64,000 nucleotides of DNA from Polaribacter sp. HaHaR_3_91 (GTDB taxonomy: Bacteria > Bacteroidota > Bacteroidia > Flavobacteriales > Flavobacteriaceae). Location of the stretch: assembly GCF_019278525.1 (NCBI RefSeq), contig NZ_CP058986.1:620001-684000 (forward strand), read 5' to 3'. Made by a program: the position numbers and the translations under genes. The notes under the pieces were generated by a model, which saw nothing but the letters and a program-made list of their open reading frames with translations, did not search any database and was not told the origin of the DNA. Below are positions 37,027-46,767 of this stretch, piece by piece (position 1 is the stretch's first letter; the number at the start of each line of letters is the position of its first letter).

Positions 37027-39402
37027 TTATTCTTCTAATTTGTCTTCATCCGGAGGAATAATTCTTATAGAAGGTTCCTTAAATACTTTCTTGTTTGCTA
37101 TTTTCTTTTCAAAAGTTAATAATAATGATGGTAATAATAGTAAGTTAGAAACCATTGCTAATAATAAAGTTACAGAGACTAAGCCTCCTAATGCAATGGT
37201 ACCTCCAAAACTAGAAAGTGTAAAGGTTAAAAAGCCAAAAAAGAGTACAATAGAAGTATAGAACATACTTACTCCTGTTTCTCTAAGTGCTCCATAAACC
37301 GATGGTTTTACACGCCAATTATTAGTCATTAATTCTTGTCTGTATTTTGCTAAAAAGTGAATAGTATCGTCTACAGAAATACCGAACGCAATACTAAATA
37401 CAAGTATTGTTGATGGTTTTATAGGAATACCAAAGTAGCCCATTAAACCAGCTGTAATTAGTAATGGCAATATGTTAGGCAGTAATGAAATAAAAATCAT
37501 TGGTGGAGATCTAAACATCCAAGCCATAAAAATGGCAATTAAGAAAATTGCCAATGATAAAGAAATAACTAAATTCTTAATTAAATAATTGGTTCCTTTT
37601 ATAAAAACTAATGCTTTTCCTGTAACTGAAACTGTATATTTATCTGATGGAAATTCTTTAGCAATTACCTCCCTTAAACGTTCTTGAATTACATTCATCT
37701 TTTCAGTACCAATGTCTTTCATAAAAGTAGTTATTCTTGCATAACGTCCTGTAGAATCTACAAAGTTTTTAAGCATGCTAGCATCACTATTTGAGTTTTT
37801 GGTATATGCAAAAATGTAACTCTGTTCTTGACTTGTTGGTAATTGATAATATTTAGGATTCCCTTTGTAATAAGCCTGTTTAGAGTATTTTACTACATTG
37901 GTAATAGAGATTGGTTTAGAAAGTTCTGGAAAAGCTTCTATGGCTTCATTTATTTTTTCCATCTTTTTTAAAGTGGATAAACTCATGACTCCTTTTTCCT
38001 TTTTAGTATCAACTAAAATCTCTAAGGGCATTATACCTCCAAACTCACTTTCAAAGAATTTTATATCTTGATAAAATTCTAAACTTTTAGGCATGTCTTC
38101 TATTAAACTACCCGAAACTTTTATTTTATAAACTCCTATAATTGCCGCAACTATTACAATAACTGTGGTAAAATAGATTGTTATTCTCCTGTTTCGTACC
38201 ATTTTTTCCATCCAATTCACAACATTTTCAATCCACTTTGTTTCTAAGTGGTTTAAATGCTTCTTTTTTGGAAGTGGCATAAAACTATATAAAATAGGTA
38301 TAATTAATAAGGCTAGTATAAAAATACTAATGATGTTTACGGAAGCTAGAATACCAAACTCTCTTAGTAAACTACTTTTTACAAAGACAAATGTTGCGAA
38401 ACCAGATGCAGTTGTAATGTTCGTCATTAATGTAGCATTACCTACCTTAGAAATTACACGTTGTAAGGCTTTAGCTTGCTGACCATGTTTCTTTATTTCT
38501 TGCTGATATTTATTAATTAGAAAAACAGCATTGGGTACTCCAATAACAATAATTAAAGGAGGTATTAATGCCGATAAAACTGTTATCTCATAACCGAACC
38601 ATCCTATAAAACCAAAGGCCCAAATAACACCAGTCATTACTACTAAAAGTGTAATAAAGGTTGCTCTAAAAGATCGAAAGAAAAAGAAGAAAATAACTGC
38701 TGTAATTCCTAATGCACCTGCTACAAAAAGTAATATTTCATCTTGAATATTTTGTGCATTTAACGTTCTAATATATGGCATCCCAGAAACCCGAATGTCT
38801 ACATTATTTTCTTTTTCAAATTTAGTTATAGTTGGTATTAATGTATTAAAAATGAAATCTCTACGTTTTGGTGTATTTATGATTTCTTTTTTAATATAAA
38901 TGGCTGTTTGTAATGTACCTGTTTCCTTATTAAATAGTAAATTATCGTAGAAAGGGAGTTTTTCAAATAACTGTTTTTTGATGTCTAGAACCTCTTGTGT
39001 TGTTGTTGGTTCTTTTTCATATAAAGGTTCTAGTACAAATTTTCGTTGTTTTCTATCTGCCTTTAATTTTTGTACATCTGCAATAGAAATTGTAAAATCT
39101 ACTTCGTCTAAGCTATCAAATTTTCGTACTAAATTATTCCAAGCATTAAACTTTTTTGGTGTAAAAACGGTAGAATCTTTAATCCCTAAAATAACTAAGT
39201 TACCTTCTTCTCCAAAAATTTCTAAAAATTGATTGTATTCTAGATTTGCTATGTGATCTTCAGGTAATAAATTGGCTTCTGTATATGAGAATTTCATATA
39301 TTTCATTTGAGAAGCTAATAAACCTGTAATGATGGCAATACCTAGTAAAACCAAATAACGGTTTCTTAAGATAAGACCAGCAACTTTTGTCCAGAAATTC
39401 AT
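37027..39402 (-). CDS. RND-superfamily (MMPL/HAE3) exporter
   Basis: The 791-residue inner-membrane protein has 12 helices in two halves, each with a large periplasmic loop (about residues 40-215 and 430-600). The first half has IPPLIIVIGVPNAVFLINKY; the second has the typical Asp pair FSIAFGISVDDTIHFLAKYR. It matches the MMPL/HAE3 group, which exports lipids or hydrophobic compounds by proton antiport. Cargo is unknown. It follows frr after a terminator, so it is probably a separate unit. Confidence 0.9.
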   Translation of the reverse strand: MNFWTKVAGLILRNRYLVLLGIAIITGLLASQMKYMKFSYTEANLLPEDHIANLEYNQFLEIFGEEGNLVILGIKDSTVFTPKKFNAWNNLVRKFDSLDEVDFTISIADVQKLKADRKQRKFVLEPLYEKEPTTTQEVLDIKKQLFEKLPFYDNLLFNKETGTLQTAIYIKKEIINTPKRRDFIFNTLIPTITKFEKENNVDIRVSGMPYIRTLNAQNIQDEILLFVAGALGITAVIFFFFFRSFRATFITLLVVMTGVIWAFGFIGWFGYEITVLSALIPPLIIVIGVPNAVFLINKYQQEIKKHGQQAKALQRVISKVGNATLMTNITTASGFATFVFVKSSLLREFGILASVNIISIFILALLIIPILYSFMPLPKKKHLNHLETKWIENVVNWMEKMVRNRRITIYFTTVIVIVAAIIGVYKIKVSGSLIEDMPKSLEFYQDIKFFESEFGGIMPLEILVDTKKEKGVMSLSTLKKMEKINEAIEAFPELSKPISITNVVKYSKQAYYKGNPKYYQLPTSQEQSYIFAYTKNSNSDASMLKNFVDSTGRYARITTFMKDIGTEKMNVIQERLREVIAKEFPSDKYTVSVTGKALVFIKGTNYLIKNLVISLSLAIFLIAIFMAWMFRSPPMIFISLLPNILPLLITAGLMGYFGIPIKPSTILVFSIAFGISVDDTIHFLAKYRQELMTNNWRVKPSVYGALRETGVSMFYTSIVLFFGFLTFTLSSFGGTIALGGLVSVTLLLAMVSNLLLLPSLLLTFEKKIANKKVFKEPSIRIIPPDEDKLEE

Positions 39403-39448
39403 TAAGTTAAATTTTAGAAATTGTAATTAATTGTACATTGTTGTAAAT

Positions 39449-39483
39449 AAAAAGAGAGTGTTAAGAAACACCCTCTTTTTTTT
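39449..39483 (-). terminator. Rho-independent terminator after frr
   Basis: The stem aaaaagagagtgtt / aacaccctcttttt has one mismatch, a four-base loop and T runs at both ends. Confidence 0.8.
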
Positions 39484-39498
39484 ATTGTGTCGGTTTTT

Positions 39499-40053
39499 TT
39501 AAACCTTCATGATTTCAACTTCTTTTACAGCTAGTTTTTCTTCTATCTGCTTTATAAAAGTATCTGTTAATTTTTGCACATCAGCTTCTGATATTTTCTT
39601 AAGATCATCTGACACATCTGTTTTTTTGATATCATTATTTGCATCCTTACGAGCATTTCTAATACCTACTTTTGCGTGTTCTGCTTCTGCTTTTGCTTGT
39701 TTTGCTAAACCGATTCTTCTTTCTTCTGTTAATGGCGGAACGTTTATCATAATAATATCGCCATTGTTCATTGGGTTAAAACCTAAGTTGGCAACCATTA
39801 TAGCTTTTTCTATAGGTTGTAACATGTTTTTCTCCCAAGGTTGCACAGATATTGTTCTTGGGTCTGGTGTAGTAACATTTGCAATTTGGCCTAACGGAGT
39901 TTGAGACCCGTAATAATCTACCATTACATTTGCTAACATTGCAGGGGTTGCTTTACCAGCTCTAATAGTTCTTAGTTCTTTAATTAAATGCTCAATAGCA
40001 TTATTCATCGCTTCTTTAGCGGAATCAAGAATAAATTCAATTTCTTCGTTCAT
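39499..40053 (-). CDS. frr: Ribosome recycling factor
   Basis: The 184-residue factor splits post-termination ribosomes together with EF-G. It matches the family along its length: AIEHLIKELRTIRAGKATPA, VQPWEKNMLQPIEKAI, NDGDIIMINVPPLTEERR-like core and a C-terminal helix. It follows pyrH by 28 bases, the usual order in bacteria. Confidence 0.97.
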   Translation of the reverse strand: MNEEIEFILDSAKEAMNNAIEHLIKELRTIRAGKATPAMLANVMVDYYGSQTPLGQIANVTTPDPRTISVQPWEKNMLQPIEKAIMVANLGFNPMNNGDIIMINVPPLTEERRIGLAKQAKAEAEHAKVGIRNARKDANNDIKKTDVSDDLKKISEADVQKLTDTFIKQIEEKLAVKEVEIMKV

Positions 40054-40081
40054 CGTCAGTAAATATTTTTATAAAACCTAA

Positions 40082-40792
40082 TTATTGAGTATTAACAATA
40101 GTACCAATTTTTTCACCAGAAACCAACTTCATTAAGTTTCCATTTGTATTCATGTCAAAAACAATAATTGGCAATTTGTTTTCTTCACTTAATGTAAATG
40201 CAGTCATATCCATCACTTTAAGACCTTTTTTAATTACGTCTTTAAAAGTTATGTTTTCAAATTTAATGGCACCTTTATTCTTTTCTGGATCTACATCATA
40301 GATTCCATCAACTCTAGTTCCTTTTAAAATAGCATCTGCATCTATTTCTATTGCTCTAAGAACTGCAGCTGTATCTGTTGTAAAATACGGATTTCCCGTA
40401 CCTGCACCAAATATAACAACTCTTCCTTTTTCTAAGTGACGAATTGCTTTTCTTTTAATATATGGCTCTGCAACTTCTTTAATTTCTAAAGCTGTTTGCA
40501 AACGCGTATGCACATCTTCATCTTCTAAAGCACTTTGCAGTGCTAGACCGTTAATACAGGTTGCTAACATACCCATATGGTCTCCTTGTACACGATCCAT
40601 ACCATTTGCAGCACCAGCAACACCTCTAAAGATATTTCCACCACCAATTACAATGGCAACTTCTATTCCTTTTTGTACTACTTCTTTAATTTCTTTTGCG
40701 TATTCAGCTAAACGTTTAGGATCAATTCCGTATTGTCTTTCGCCCATTAAAGCTTCTCCACTTAATTTTAAAAGAATTCTCTTGTATTGCAT
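40082..40792 (-). CDS. pyrH: UMP kinase
   Basis: The 236-residue enzyme phosphorylates UMP to UDP in pyrimidine synthesis. Features: [41 protein letters not shown] and [17 protein letters not shown]. It is placed between tsf and frr, with its own promoter at 40813-40820 after the tsf terminator. Confidence 0.97.
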   Translation of the reverse strand: MQYKRILLKLSGEALMGERQYGIDPKRLAEYAKEIKEVVQKGIEVAIVIGGGNIFRGVAGAANGMDRVQGDHMGMLATCINGLALQSALEDEDVHTRLQTALEIKEVAEPYIKRKAIRHLEKGRVVIFGAGTGNPYFTTDTAAVLRAIEIDADAILKGTRVDGIYDVDPEKNKGAIKFENITFKDVIKKGLKVMDMTAFTLSEENKLPIIVFDMNTNGNLMKLVSGEKIGTIVNTQ

Positions 40793-40812
40793 AGTTTATT
40801 TTGAAAGTTGTG

Positions 40813-40820
40813 CAAAATTA
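40813..40820 (-). promoter_or_regulatory. -7 promoter box of pyrH-frr
   Basis: The minus strand reads TAATTTTG, an exact TAnnTTTG match 21 bases before the pyrH ATG and downstream of the tsf terminator. Confidence 0.6.
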
Positions 40821-40854
40821 AGCTTTTTTTTTGAGTTTCCTTTTTTTGGGATAC

Positions 40855-40896
40855 AAAAAAACCTCGCAATTCTAAAATTATAGAATGCGAGGTTTT
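40855..40896 (-). terminator. Rho-independent terminator after tsf
   Basis: A long stem (aaaacctcgcaattcta / tagaatgcgaggtttt, one bulged base) is followed on the minus strand by a T run. Confidence 0.88.
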
Positions 40897-40939
40897 AAAT
40901 ATTTAAATTCTTGTATTTACAAGAATAGAAGATAAATGT

Positions 40940-41911
40940 TTATCCTAAAGTAACTCTTTTGAAACCACTTACAGAAACATCACCAAATGTACTTACATAT
41001 TGTGCAACATTTTTCTTTTCATCTTTAATAAAAGCTTGGTCTAAAAGACATTGCTCTAAATCTAAAGTTGTGTTGTCTGCAATAAATCTTTCCATTTTTC
41101 CTGGTAAAATTCTATCCCAGATTTTTTCTGGTTTTCCTTCTGCAGCTAATTCAGCTTTTGCAGCTTCTTCAGCTTTTGCTAAAACTTCGTCAGATAATTG
41201 AGACATAGAGATAAATTGAGGTACGTTTTTCAACGTTTTCCCTAATCTTCCTAATTCAATATTATCTTTTTCAATTACAGCAATTCTTGCTTCAGTTTCA
41301 GCAGCAACAAATGCAGGATCAAAATCTTTGTAAGATAAAGAAGATGCACCCATAGAAGCTACTTGCATAGCTACGTCTTTAGCTAAAACGTCTGCATTGT
41401 CTACTACAGCAGTTAAACCTACTAAAGCAGCAATTTTACCAATGTGAGTATAAGCACCAACATAAGCAGCTTCGATTTTCTCAAAAGCAGTTATCTCTAA
41501 CTTTTCTCCAATAACACCAGTTTGCTCAATTAATTTATCAGCAACAGTCATTCCTCGAAAATCAGCAGCTAAGAAAGATTCCTTATCAGCATGATTTAAA
41601 GCAATTTCTGCAAATTGACTTCCTAATTCAACGAAAGCATCGTTTTTACCAACAAAATCAGTCTCACAAGCTAATACGATTGCTACACCAGCAGTATTAT
41701 CAGCATTGATTTTTGTTACTGCAACTCCTTCTGTAGATTCTCTATCAGCTCTTTTTGCAGCAATTTTTTGACCTTTTTTACGTAAAATATCAATTGCTTT
41801 ATCAAAATCACCAACAGCCTCAACTAATGCCTTTTTACAGTCCATCATTCCAGCTCCAGTTGCTTCTCTTAATTTTTTAACATCAGCAGCACTAATCTTT
41901 ACTGTTTCCAT
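40940..41911 (-). CDS. tsf: Elongation factor Ts
   Basis: The 323-residue nucleotide exchange factor for EF-Tu has the UBA-like N-terminus ISAADVKKLREATGAGMMDC, then KKALVEAVGDFDKAIDILR, and the dimer core with VLACETDFVGKNDAF. The extended length is usual for Bacteroidota. It follows rpsB by 24 bases. Confidence 0.97.
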   Translation of the reverse strand: METVKISAADVKKLREATGAGMMDCKKALVEAVGDFDKAIDILRKKGQKIAAKRADRESTEGVAVTKINADNTAGVAIVLACETDFVGKNDAFVELGSQFAEIALNHADKESFLAADFRGMTVADKLIEQTGVIGEKLEITAFEKIEAAYVGAYTHIGKIAALVGLTAVVDNADVLAKDVAMQVASMGASSLSYKDFDPAFVAAETEARIAVIEKDNIELGRLGKTLKNVPQFISMSQLSDEVLAKAEEAAKAELAAEGKPEKIWDRILPGKMERFIADNTTLDLEQCLLDQAFIKDEKKNVAQYVSTFGDVSVSGFKRVTLG

Positions 41912-41935
41912 GTTATGTATGTTTTTTAGTTAGAA

Positions 41936-42730
41936 TTATTTTTTTTCTTCAGCAGGTGCTTCAGTAACTTCTGCCTTAGGAGCTGCTGCTTCAGCTTTTG
42001 GAGCTGCAACTTCTTTAGTTTCTTTTACTTTTTCTTTGTCTGCTTTTCTATCAGATAAACCTTCTGCAATTGCATCAGTAACATAAGATAATACTTTGTC
42101 TATAGACTTAGAAGCATCATCATTTGCTGGAATGATAAAATCTACTAATCTAGGATCAGAGTTTGTATCAACCATTGCAAAAATAGGAATGCTTAATTTT
42201 TGAGCTTCTGCAACAGCAATGTGCTCTTTTTTAATATCTACTACAAATAATGCACCAGGTAAACGAGTCATATCTGAAATAGAACCTAAATTCTTTTCTA
42301 ATTTTTCTCTCTGACGATTGATTTGTAATTTTTCTCTTTTAGATAATGCATCAAAAGAACCATCTTGCTTCATTCTATCAATATGAGCCATTTTCTTAAC
42401 AGCTTTTCTAATAGTTACAAAGTTAGTTAACATACCACCTGGCCATCTTTCTGTAATGAAAGGCATGTTTACTGCTTTTGCTTTTTCTGCAACGATATCT
42501 TTTGCTTGCTTTTTAGTAGCTACAAATAAAATTTTACGTCCAGAGTTAGCGATCTTTTTTAAAGCTTCTGAAGTTTCTTCTATTTTTGCTGCTGTTTTAT
42601 ACAAATCGATGATGTGAACACCATTACGTTCTGTATAAATGTATGGAGCCATGTTTGGGTTCCATTTTCTAGTTAAGTGTCCAAAGTGTACACCACTATC
42701 TAATAATTCTTGAATGTTTACGTTTGCCAT
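41936..42730 (-). CDS. rpsB: 30S ribosomal protein S2
   Basis: The protein is about 264 residues from ATG 42730 (MANVNIQELLDSGVHFGHLT). Features: KWNPNMAPYIYTERNGVHII, ITERWPGGMLTNFVTI and LPGALFVVDIKKEHIAV. The C-terminus is a long Ala/Lys/Glu-rich tail (AAPKAEAAAPKAEV), common in this group. The frame extends to an ATG at 42766, but the S2 family starts at 42730. A hairpin lies about 35 bases upstream. Confidence 0.97.
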   Translation of the reverse strand: MANVNIQELLDSGVHFGHLTRKWNPNMAPYIYTERNGVHIIDLYKTAAKIEETSEALKKIANSGRKILFVATKKQAKDIVAEKAKAVNMPFITERWPGGMLTNFVTIRKAVKKMAHIDRMKQDGSFDALSKREKLQINRQREKLEKNLGSISDMTRLPGALFVVDIKKEHIAVAEAQKLSIPIFAMVDTNSDPRLVDFIIPANDDASKSIDKVLSYVTDAIAEGLSDRKADKEKVKETKEVAAPKAEAAAPKAEVTEAPAEEKK

Positions 42731-42764
42731 TTTCTTAAATGTGTTTACTTTCTGTTTTGAAATC

Positions 42765-42797
42765 AATAGTTAGGTAGTCTTTCGAGTCCTAACTATT
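42765..42797 (-). promoter_or_regulatory. Hairpin in the rpsI-rpsB spacer, possible rpsB leader element
   Basis: A perfect ten-base stem (aatagttagg / cctaactatt) with a 13-base loop sits 35-67 bases upstream of the rpsB ATG. There is no T run, so it is not a terminator. Position and shape would suit a ribosomal-protein feedback site or an RNA processing site, but no known leader class was recognised. Confidence 0.45.
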
Positions 42798-42875
42798 TAG
42801 ATGCTAAACTGTTTAATATTAAAATATAATAACAGTTCTCGATATAATAAATTGCAGAATAAATTCTGACAAATA

Positions 42876-43262
42876 TTAACGTTTCGAGAATTGGAATTTT
42901 TTACGTGCTTTTTTCTGACCGAATTTCTTACGTTCAACCATTCTTGGGTCACGAGTTAATAAACCTTCTGGTTTTAACACCAATCTGTGCTCTTCGTTGA
43001 TAGCAACTAAAGCTCTTGTAATAGCTAAACGGATCGCTTCTGCTTGTCCTGTTACACCACCACCGTAAACATTAACTTTAATATCGTAAGATTCTAAGTT
43101 TTCTGTTAACATTAAAGGTTGTTGTACTTTATACTGTAAAGTTCCAGTAGTAAAGTAGTTTTTGTAATCTTTTTTGTTTACTGTAATGTTTCCTGTTCCT
43201 TCAGAAAGATAAATACGAGCTACAGCTGTTTTTCTTCTACCGATTTTATGTACTATATCCAT
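42876..43262 (-). CDS. rpsI: 30S ribosomal protein S9
   Basis: The 128-residue protein shows the family ends HKIGRRKTAVARIYLSEG and the C-terminal DPRMVERKKFGQKKARKKF, QFSKR. Its ATG overlaps the rplM stop by one base (TAATG), the usual coupled L13-S9 pair. Confidence 0.98.
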   Translation of the reverse strand: MDIVHKIGRRKTAVARIYLSEGTGNITVNKKDYKNYFTTGTLQYKVQQPLMLTENLESYDIKVNVYGGGVTGQAEAIRLAITRALVAINEEHRLVLKPEGLLTRDPRMVERKKFGQKKARKKFQFSKR

Positions 43263-43717
43263 TATTTAAGATCGTTAAGGTTAATAGCTTTAGGTTCTTG
43301 ACCTGCATGTTTGTGCTCTGTACCTGCATATACATACAAGTTTCTGTAAAGTGCCGCTCCTAAAATATTTTTAGGTAACATTCCTTTTACTGCTTTTTCG
43401 ATTAATCTTGTAGGATCTTTCTCAAACATTTCTGTTGCAGTTAACGATCTTTGTCCTCCTGGATAACCTGTGTGACGGATGTAAGATTTCTCTTTCCATT
43501 TGTTACCAGTTAAAACAATTTTTTCTGCGTTGATGATAACCACGTTATCTCCACAATCTACGTGAGGAGTAAAATTAGGTTTGTTTTTACCTCTAATTAG
43601 CTTTGCTACTTTAGAAGCTAGACGACCCAACGTTTGCCCGTCTGCATCAACTAAAACCCACTCCTTGTTTACGGTAGCTTTGTTTGCTGATACTGTTTTG
43701 TAACTTAATGTGTTCAT
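43262..43717 (-). CDS. rplM: 50S ribosomal protein L13
   Basis: The 151-residue protein has VDADGQTLGRLASKVAKLIR, HVDCGDNVVIINAEKIVLTG and GMLPKNILGAALYRNLYVY. It is the first gene of the rplM-rpsI-rpsB-tsf series and has a strong promoter. Confidence 0.98.
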   Translation of the reverse strand: MNTLSYKTVSANKATVNKEWVLVDADGQTLGRLASKVAKLIRGKNKPNFTPHVDCGDNVVIINAEKIVLTGNKWKEKSYIRHTGYPGGQRSLTATEMFEKDPTRLIEKAVKGMLPKNILGAALYRNLYVYAGTEHKHAGQEPKAINLNDLK

Positions 43718-44060
43718 AATTACACTATTAGTTTTTGTTTATTAATGATTGAATTTTCCTTAAAAAAGGAGTGCAAATGTACTGTATTTTATTTGATTGA
43801 CAAATAGTGTTTTGTATTTATTTTACGCTTAATCCATTAATTACTTATTCATTACCTTAATAAAATAGAAATTTATTTTTAAGGGATAAAATATTGGTTT
43901 AGCGTACTCTTTTTATAATAACAATTCACAATAGAGATAATTGGAACTTAATTAGAATTCTAGTTTGGCATAAAAAAGCTAAATTAAATTGAGGAGAGTA
44001 GCCTACTCAAGTGAAAAATGCCCTTAGATGGTTACATTTTTTAAAATGTAGATTAAAAAT
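43718..44060. other. Gap between rplM and the beta-galactosidase gene
   Basis: It holds the rplM promoter. At 44033-44050 an 18-base palindrome (ttacatttttt/aaaatgta type) lies just past the galactosidase stop but lacks a clear T run. The remainder is AT-rich without a recognised feature. Confidence 0.4.
43774..43804 (-). promoter_or_regulatory. Promoter of the rplM-rpsI-rpsB-tsf series
   Basis: On the minus strand TTTG (43804-43801) is followed after 19 bases by TACATTTG (43781-43774), a full -33/-7 match. The leader before the rplM ATG is about 50 bases. Confidence 0.8.
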
Positions 44061-46493
44061 CTATTTTTTAGAACTTATACTTAGTTTTCCTGTATTTAAT
44101 CCTTTGCCGATAACAGTTAATTCTATATCTCCTTCTTTTTTTGAAGCTTGGACAATGACTACTAATTTACCACTAAAAAGCTTCATTGTTGGTAGGTGAA
44201 ATAATTCTAATGAAGTAGCATCTCCATTACAAGCTGCTCTATAGCTAGCATTTCCTTCTACTTTAAATTTAAGTTGATTAGTTGCTGTTGGACATTCAAT
44301 TCCGTTTTTATCTACTACAGAAACTGTAACAAAAGATAAATCTTTCCCATCTGCTTTTATAATTTTTCTGTCTGGGCTAAGAATTATTTTTGAAGGTTTA
44401 CCGGCAGTATGAACTTCTTTTTCAGAAACAGGGTTTCCTTTTTCATCAAAAGCAACAACCTTTAAAGTTCCTGGTTCGTATTTTACATTCATCCACATTA
44501 AGCGATATCTATTTTGTGGACTAGAATGATCTTTCTTTTGAATCCCCATACTTTTTCCATTTACAAATAGTTCTGCGCTATTGTAATTTGTGTACACAAA
44601 AACGGGTGTTTTTTCACCTTCTCTTCCTTCCCAATTCCAATGTGGTAAAATATGTAAGGTTTCTTCTTTGGTATTCCATCTACTTCTGTATAAGTAATAT
44701 CTGTCTTTTGGCAGACCTGCTAAATCATTAATTCCGAAATAAGAACTTCTAGAGGGCCAACTTTCGTCATACGGAGTTGGTTCTCCTAAATAATCAAAAC
44801 CAGTCCAAACAAACTCACCAATAACCCAAGGTTTATCATCTTGTAAGATAAAATCATCTTCTGGTAAGTTAGACCAACTACAATATTCTAAGTCATAAGA
44901 AGAACTTTGAAAATCATCATATTTTTTCATAGCTGCTTTTTCTACAGGAAATTTATAGATGCCTCTAGAGCTAACTGTTGATGCTGTTTCTGAACCTAAT
45001 AAAATCCCTTGAGGAAATTTTTTATAAGCTTCATCATATAAATGTACTCTGTAATTTAATCCAGGGATGTCCATAATTGCTCCAAACCCAGAAGCCATAA
45101 CTGCTTTTACTTGATCCATGCCAACTGTAACGGGTCTTGTAGGGTCTTCTCTATGAAAAATATCTTGCAACCATTTTGCGCGTTTTACACCTTCCGCTCC
45201 CCATTGATCTGGTACTTCATTTCCAGAACTCCACATTACAATTGAAGGATGATTTCTGGTAGCTCTAACTAAATTAACAATATCTTTTTCTGCATATTCA
45301 TCAAAAAAACGATTGTAGCCATTTTTTACTTTTGGTTTTGCCCATTCATCAAAACTTTCTGCTAAAAAAAGAAACCCCATTTCGTCACAAAGTTCAAGTT
45401 GCTCAAAAGAAGGCATATTGTGAGAACTTCTAATTGCATTAACTCCCATGTCTTTTAAAATTGCTAGTTGTCTTTTTAAAGCTGCGGTATTTACCGCTGT
45501 CCCTAAAGGACCTAAATCATGATGTAAACAAACTCCTTTAAATTTAGTTTTTTTACCGTTTAAACTAAATCCTTTTTTAGGTTCATATTTTATTTCTCTT
45601 ATCCCAAATTTTGTTGTGATTTCATCTTTTAATTGATTTTTTACATAAAGCTTTGTGACTACTTTGTATAAATATGGATTTTCTGGACTCCATAAAATAG
45701 GGTTTTTTACTTTTATGTTTTGATCGAATTCATTGTTAAAATGAATATCGGATTTGAGTTGATTTACCAAATTTCCATTTGCGTCAAAAATTGTAGTTGT
45801 TAATACACCAGACTCATTAGATATTTTTGTTTTTATATTAACTTTAGCTTCACTTTTACTAACAAAAGGAGTTGTAATAAAAGTTCCCCATTGATTAATG
45901 CTTTCTTTTTCTTTTATGATTAGACTTACTTTTCTATACAAACCTGCTCCTGGGTACCAACGTGAAGCATACTCTTTGTTGGTTAATTTTACGGCTAAAG
46001 TGTTTTCTTCTGCAATTAAATCTTTAGAAATATTAAAGTAAAAGTAACTATAGCCGTAAGCCCATTCGCCAATTTTTTTTCCATTTAAAAATACTTGGGG
46101 CTCACTCATTGCGCCTTCAAACAATAAAATTATTTTTTTGTTGATATTGGTTTCAGAAATATTAAATTTATTTCTGTACCAAGCAGTTCCTGTGTGTGGT
46201 AAAGAACCAGTTCTACCTGTTTTTTCTGTAGCTTCCTTTTCTCCGTTTTGAGTAATTGCAATAACTTGTTTGTCTATTTCTTTATCAAAGGGACCGTATA
46301 TTGCCCAATCATGAGGAACTGTTACTTTTTGCCAGTTTTTATCATTAAAATTTATTTTTTCGGCATTTTTATTTTCACCTTTATTAAAAGTCCAGTTTTC
46401 TGAAAGTTCTATAGTTTTTCTTGTTTGACTAATAATATTAGAGGAAATTAATAATGTCAGTAAAAATATTTTAGACGTTTTTTTAAAGTTCAT
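44061..46493 (-). CDS. Glycoside hydrolase family 2 beta-galactosidase, exported
   Basis: The 810-residue protein has a signal peptide (FLLTLLISSNIISQT). Domains in order: a sugar-binding jelly roll (WTFNKGENKNAEK, VPHDWAIYGPFD), an immunoglobulin-like domain, and a TIM barrel with the acid/base pair in MWSSGNEVPDQWG and the nucleophile Glu in WVIGEFVWTGFDYLGEP. Two C-terminal beta domains follow. It would cleave beta-galactosides in the periplasm or at the surface. It stands alone rather than in a SusCD locus, so its substrate is open; related GH2 activities are possible. Confidence 0.88.
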   Translation of the reverse strand: MNFKKTSKIFLLTLLISSNIISQTRKTIELSENWTFNKGENKNAEKINFNDKNWQKVTVPHDWAIYGPFDKEIDKQVIAITQNGEKEATEKTGRTGSLPHTGTAWYRNKFNISETNINKKIILLFEGAMSEPQVFLNGKKIGEWAYGYSYFYFNISKDLIAEENTLAVKLTNKEYASRWYPGAGLYRKVSLIIKEKESINQWGTFITTPFVSKSEAKVNIKTKISNESGVLTTTIFDANGNLVNQLKSDIHFNNEFDQNIKVKNPILWSPENPYLYKVVTKLYVKNQLKDEITTKFGIREIKYEPKKGFSLNGKKTKFKGVCLHHDLGPLGTAVNTAALKRQLAILKDMGVNAIRSSHNMPSFEQLELCDEMGFLFLAESFDEWAKPKVKNGYNRFFDEYAEKDIVNLVRATRNHPSIVMWSSGNEVPDQWGAEGVKRAKWLQDIFHREDPTRPVTVGMDQVKAVMASGFGAIMDIPGLNYRVHLYDEAYKKFPQGILLGSETASTVSSRGIYKFPVEKAAMKKYDDFQSSSYDLEYCSWSNLPEDDFILQDDKPWVIGEFVWTGFDYLGEPTPYDESWPSRSSYFGINDLAGLPKDRYYLYRSRWNTKEETLHILPHWNWEGREGEKTPVFVYTNYNSAELFVNGKSMGIQKKDHSSPQNRYRLMWMNVKYEPGTLKVVAFDEKGNPVSEKEVHTAGKPSKIILSPDRKIIKADGKDLSFVTVSVVDKNGIECPTATNQLKFKVEGNASYRAACNGDATSLELFHLPTMKLFSGKLVVIVQASKKEGDIELTVIGKGLNTGKLSISSKK

Positions 46494-46711
46494 TTTATTG
46501 TTTTATAATTTTGAATAGCAAAACGGAAATTTAATTTTTCAATTTACTTTCGCTCTTTCATGGTAGTTGTGTTGGCGTGGTTAATATAAATAAAAAATAC
46601 TTTATTTTTAATTGTGAACGTTTCGTTTTTGATAAGTCTATGGTTTGTTTTTTAAGAAGATGTGAAGCTTCTGTTATTACTTGTTTTACTTAATTCTGAT
46701 TTAAGTACAAA

Positions 46712-46741
46712 AAAAAGCATCAAAATTAATTGATGCTTTTA
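46712..46741 (-). terminator. Rho-independent terminator after ilvE
   Basis: An 11-base stem (aaaagcatcaa / ttgatgctttt) with a six-base loop has a T run on the minus strand. Confidence 0.85.
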
Positions 46742-46767
46742 TATAATATATTTTAACTGTAAATTGT

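Noticed and set aside
40959..41201. Antisense open frames opposite tsf, frr, asnS and other genes
   Set aside because: They are shadows of real genes in AT-rich DNA with no domain, promoter or spacing support.
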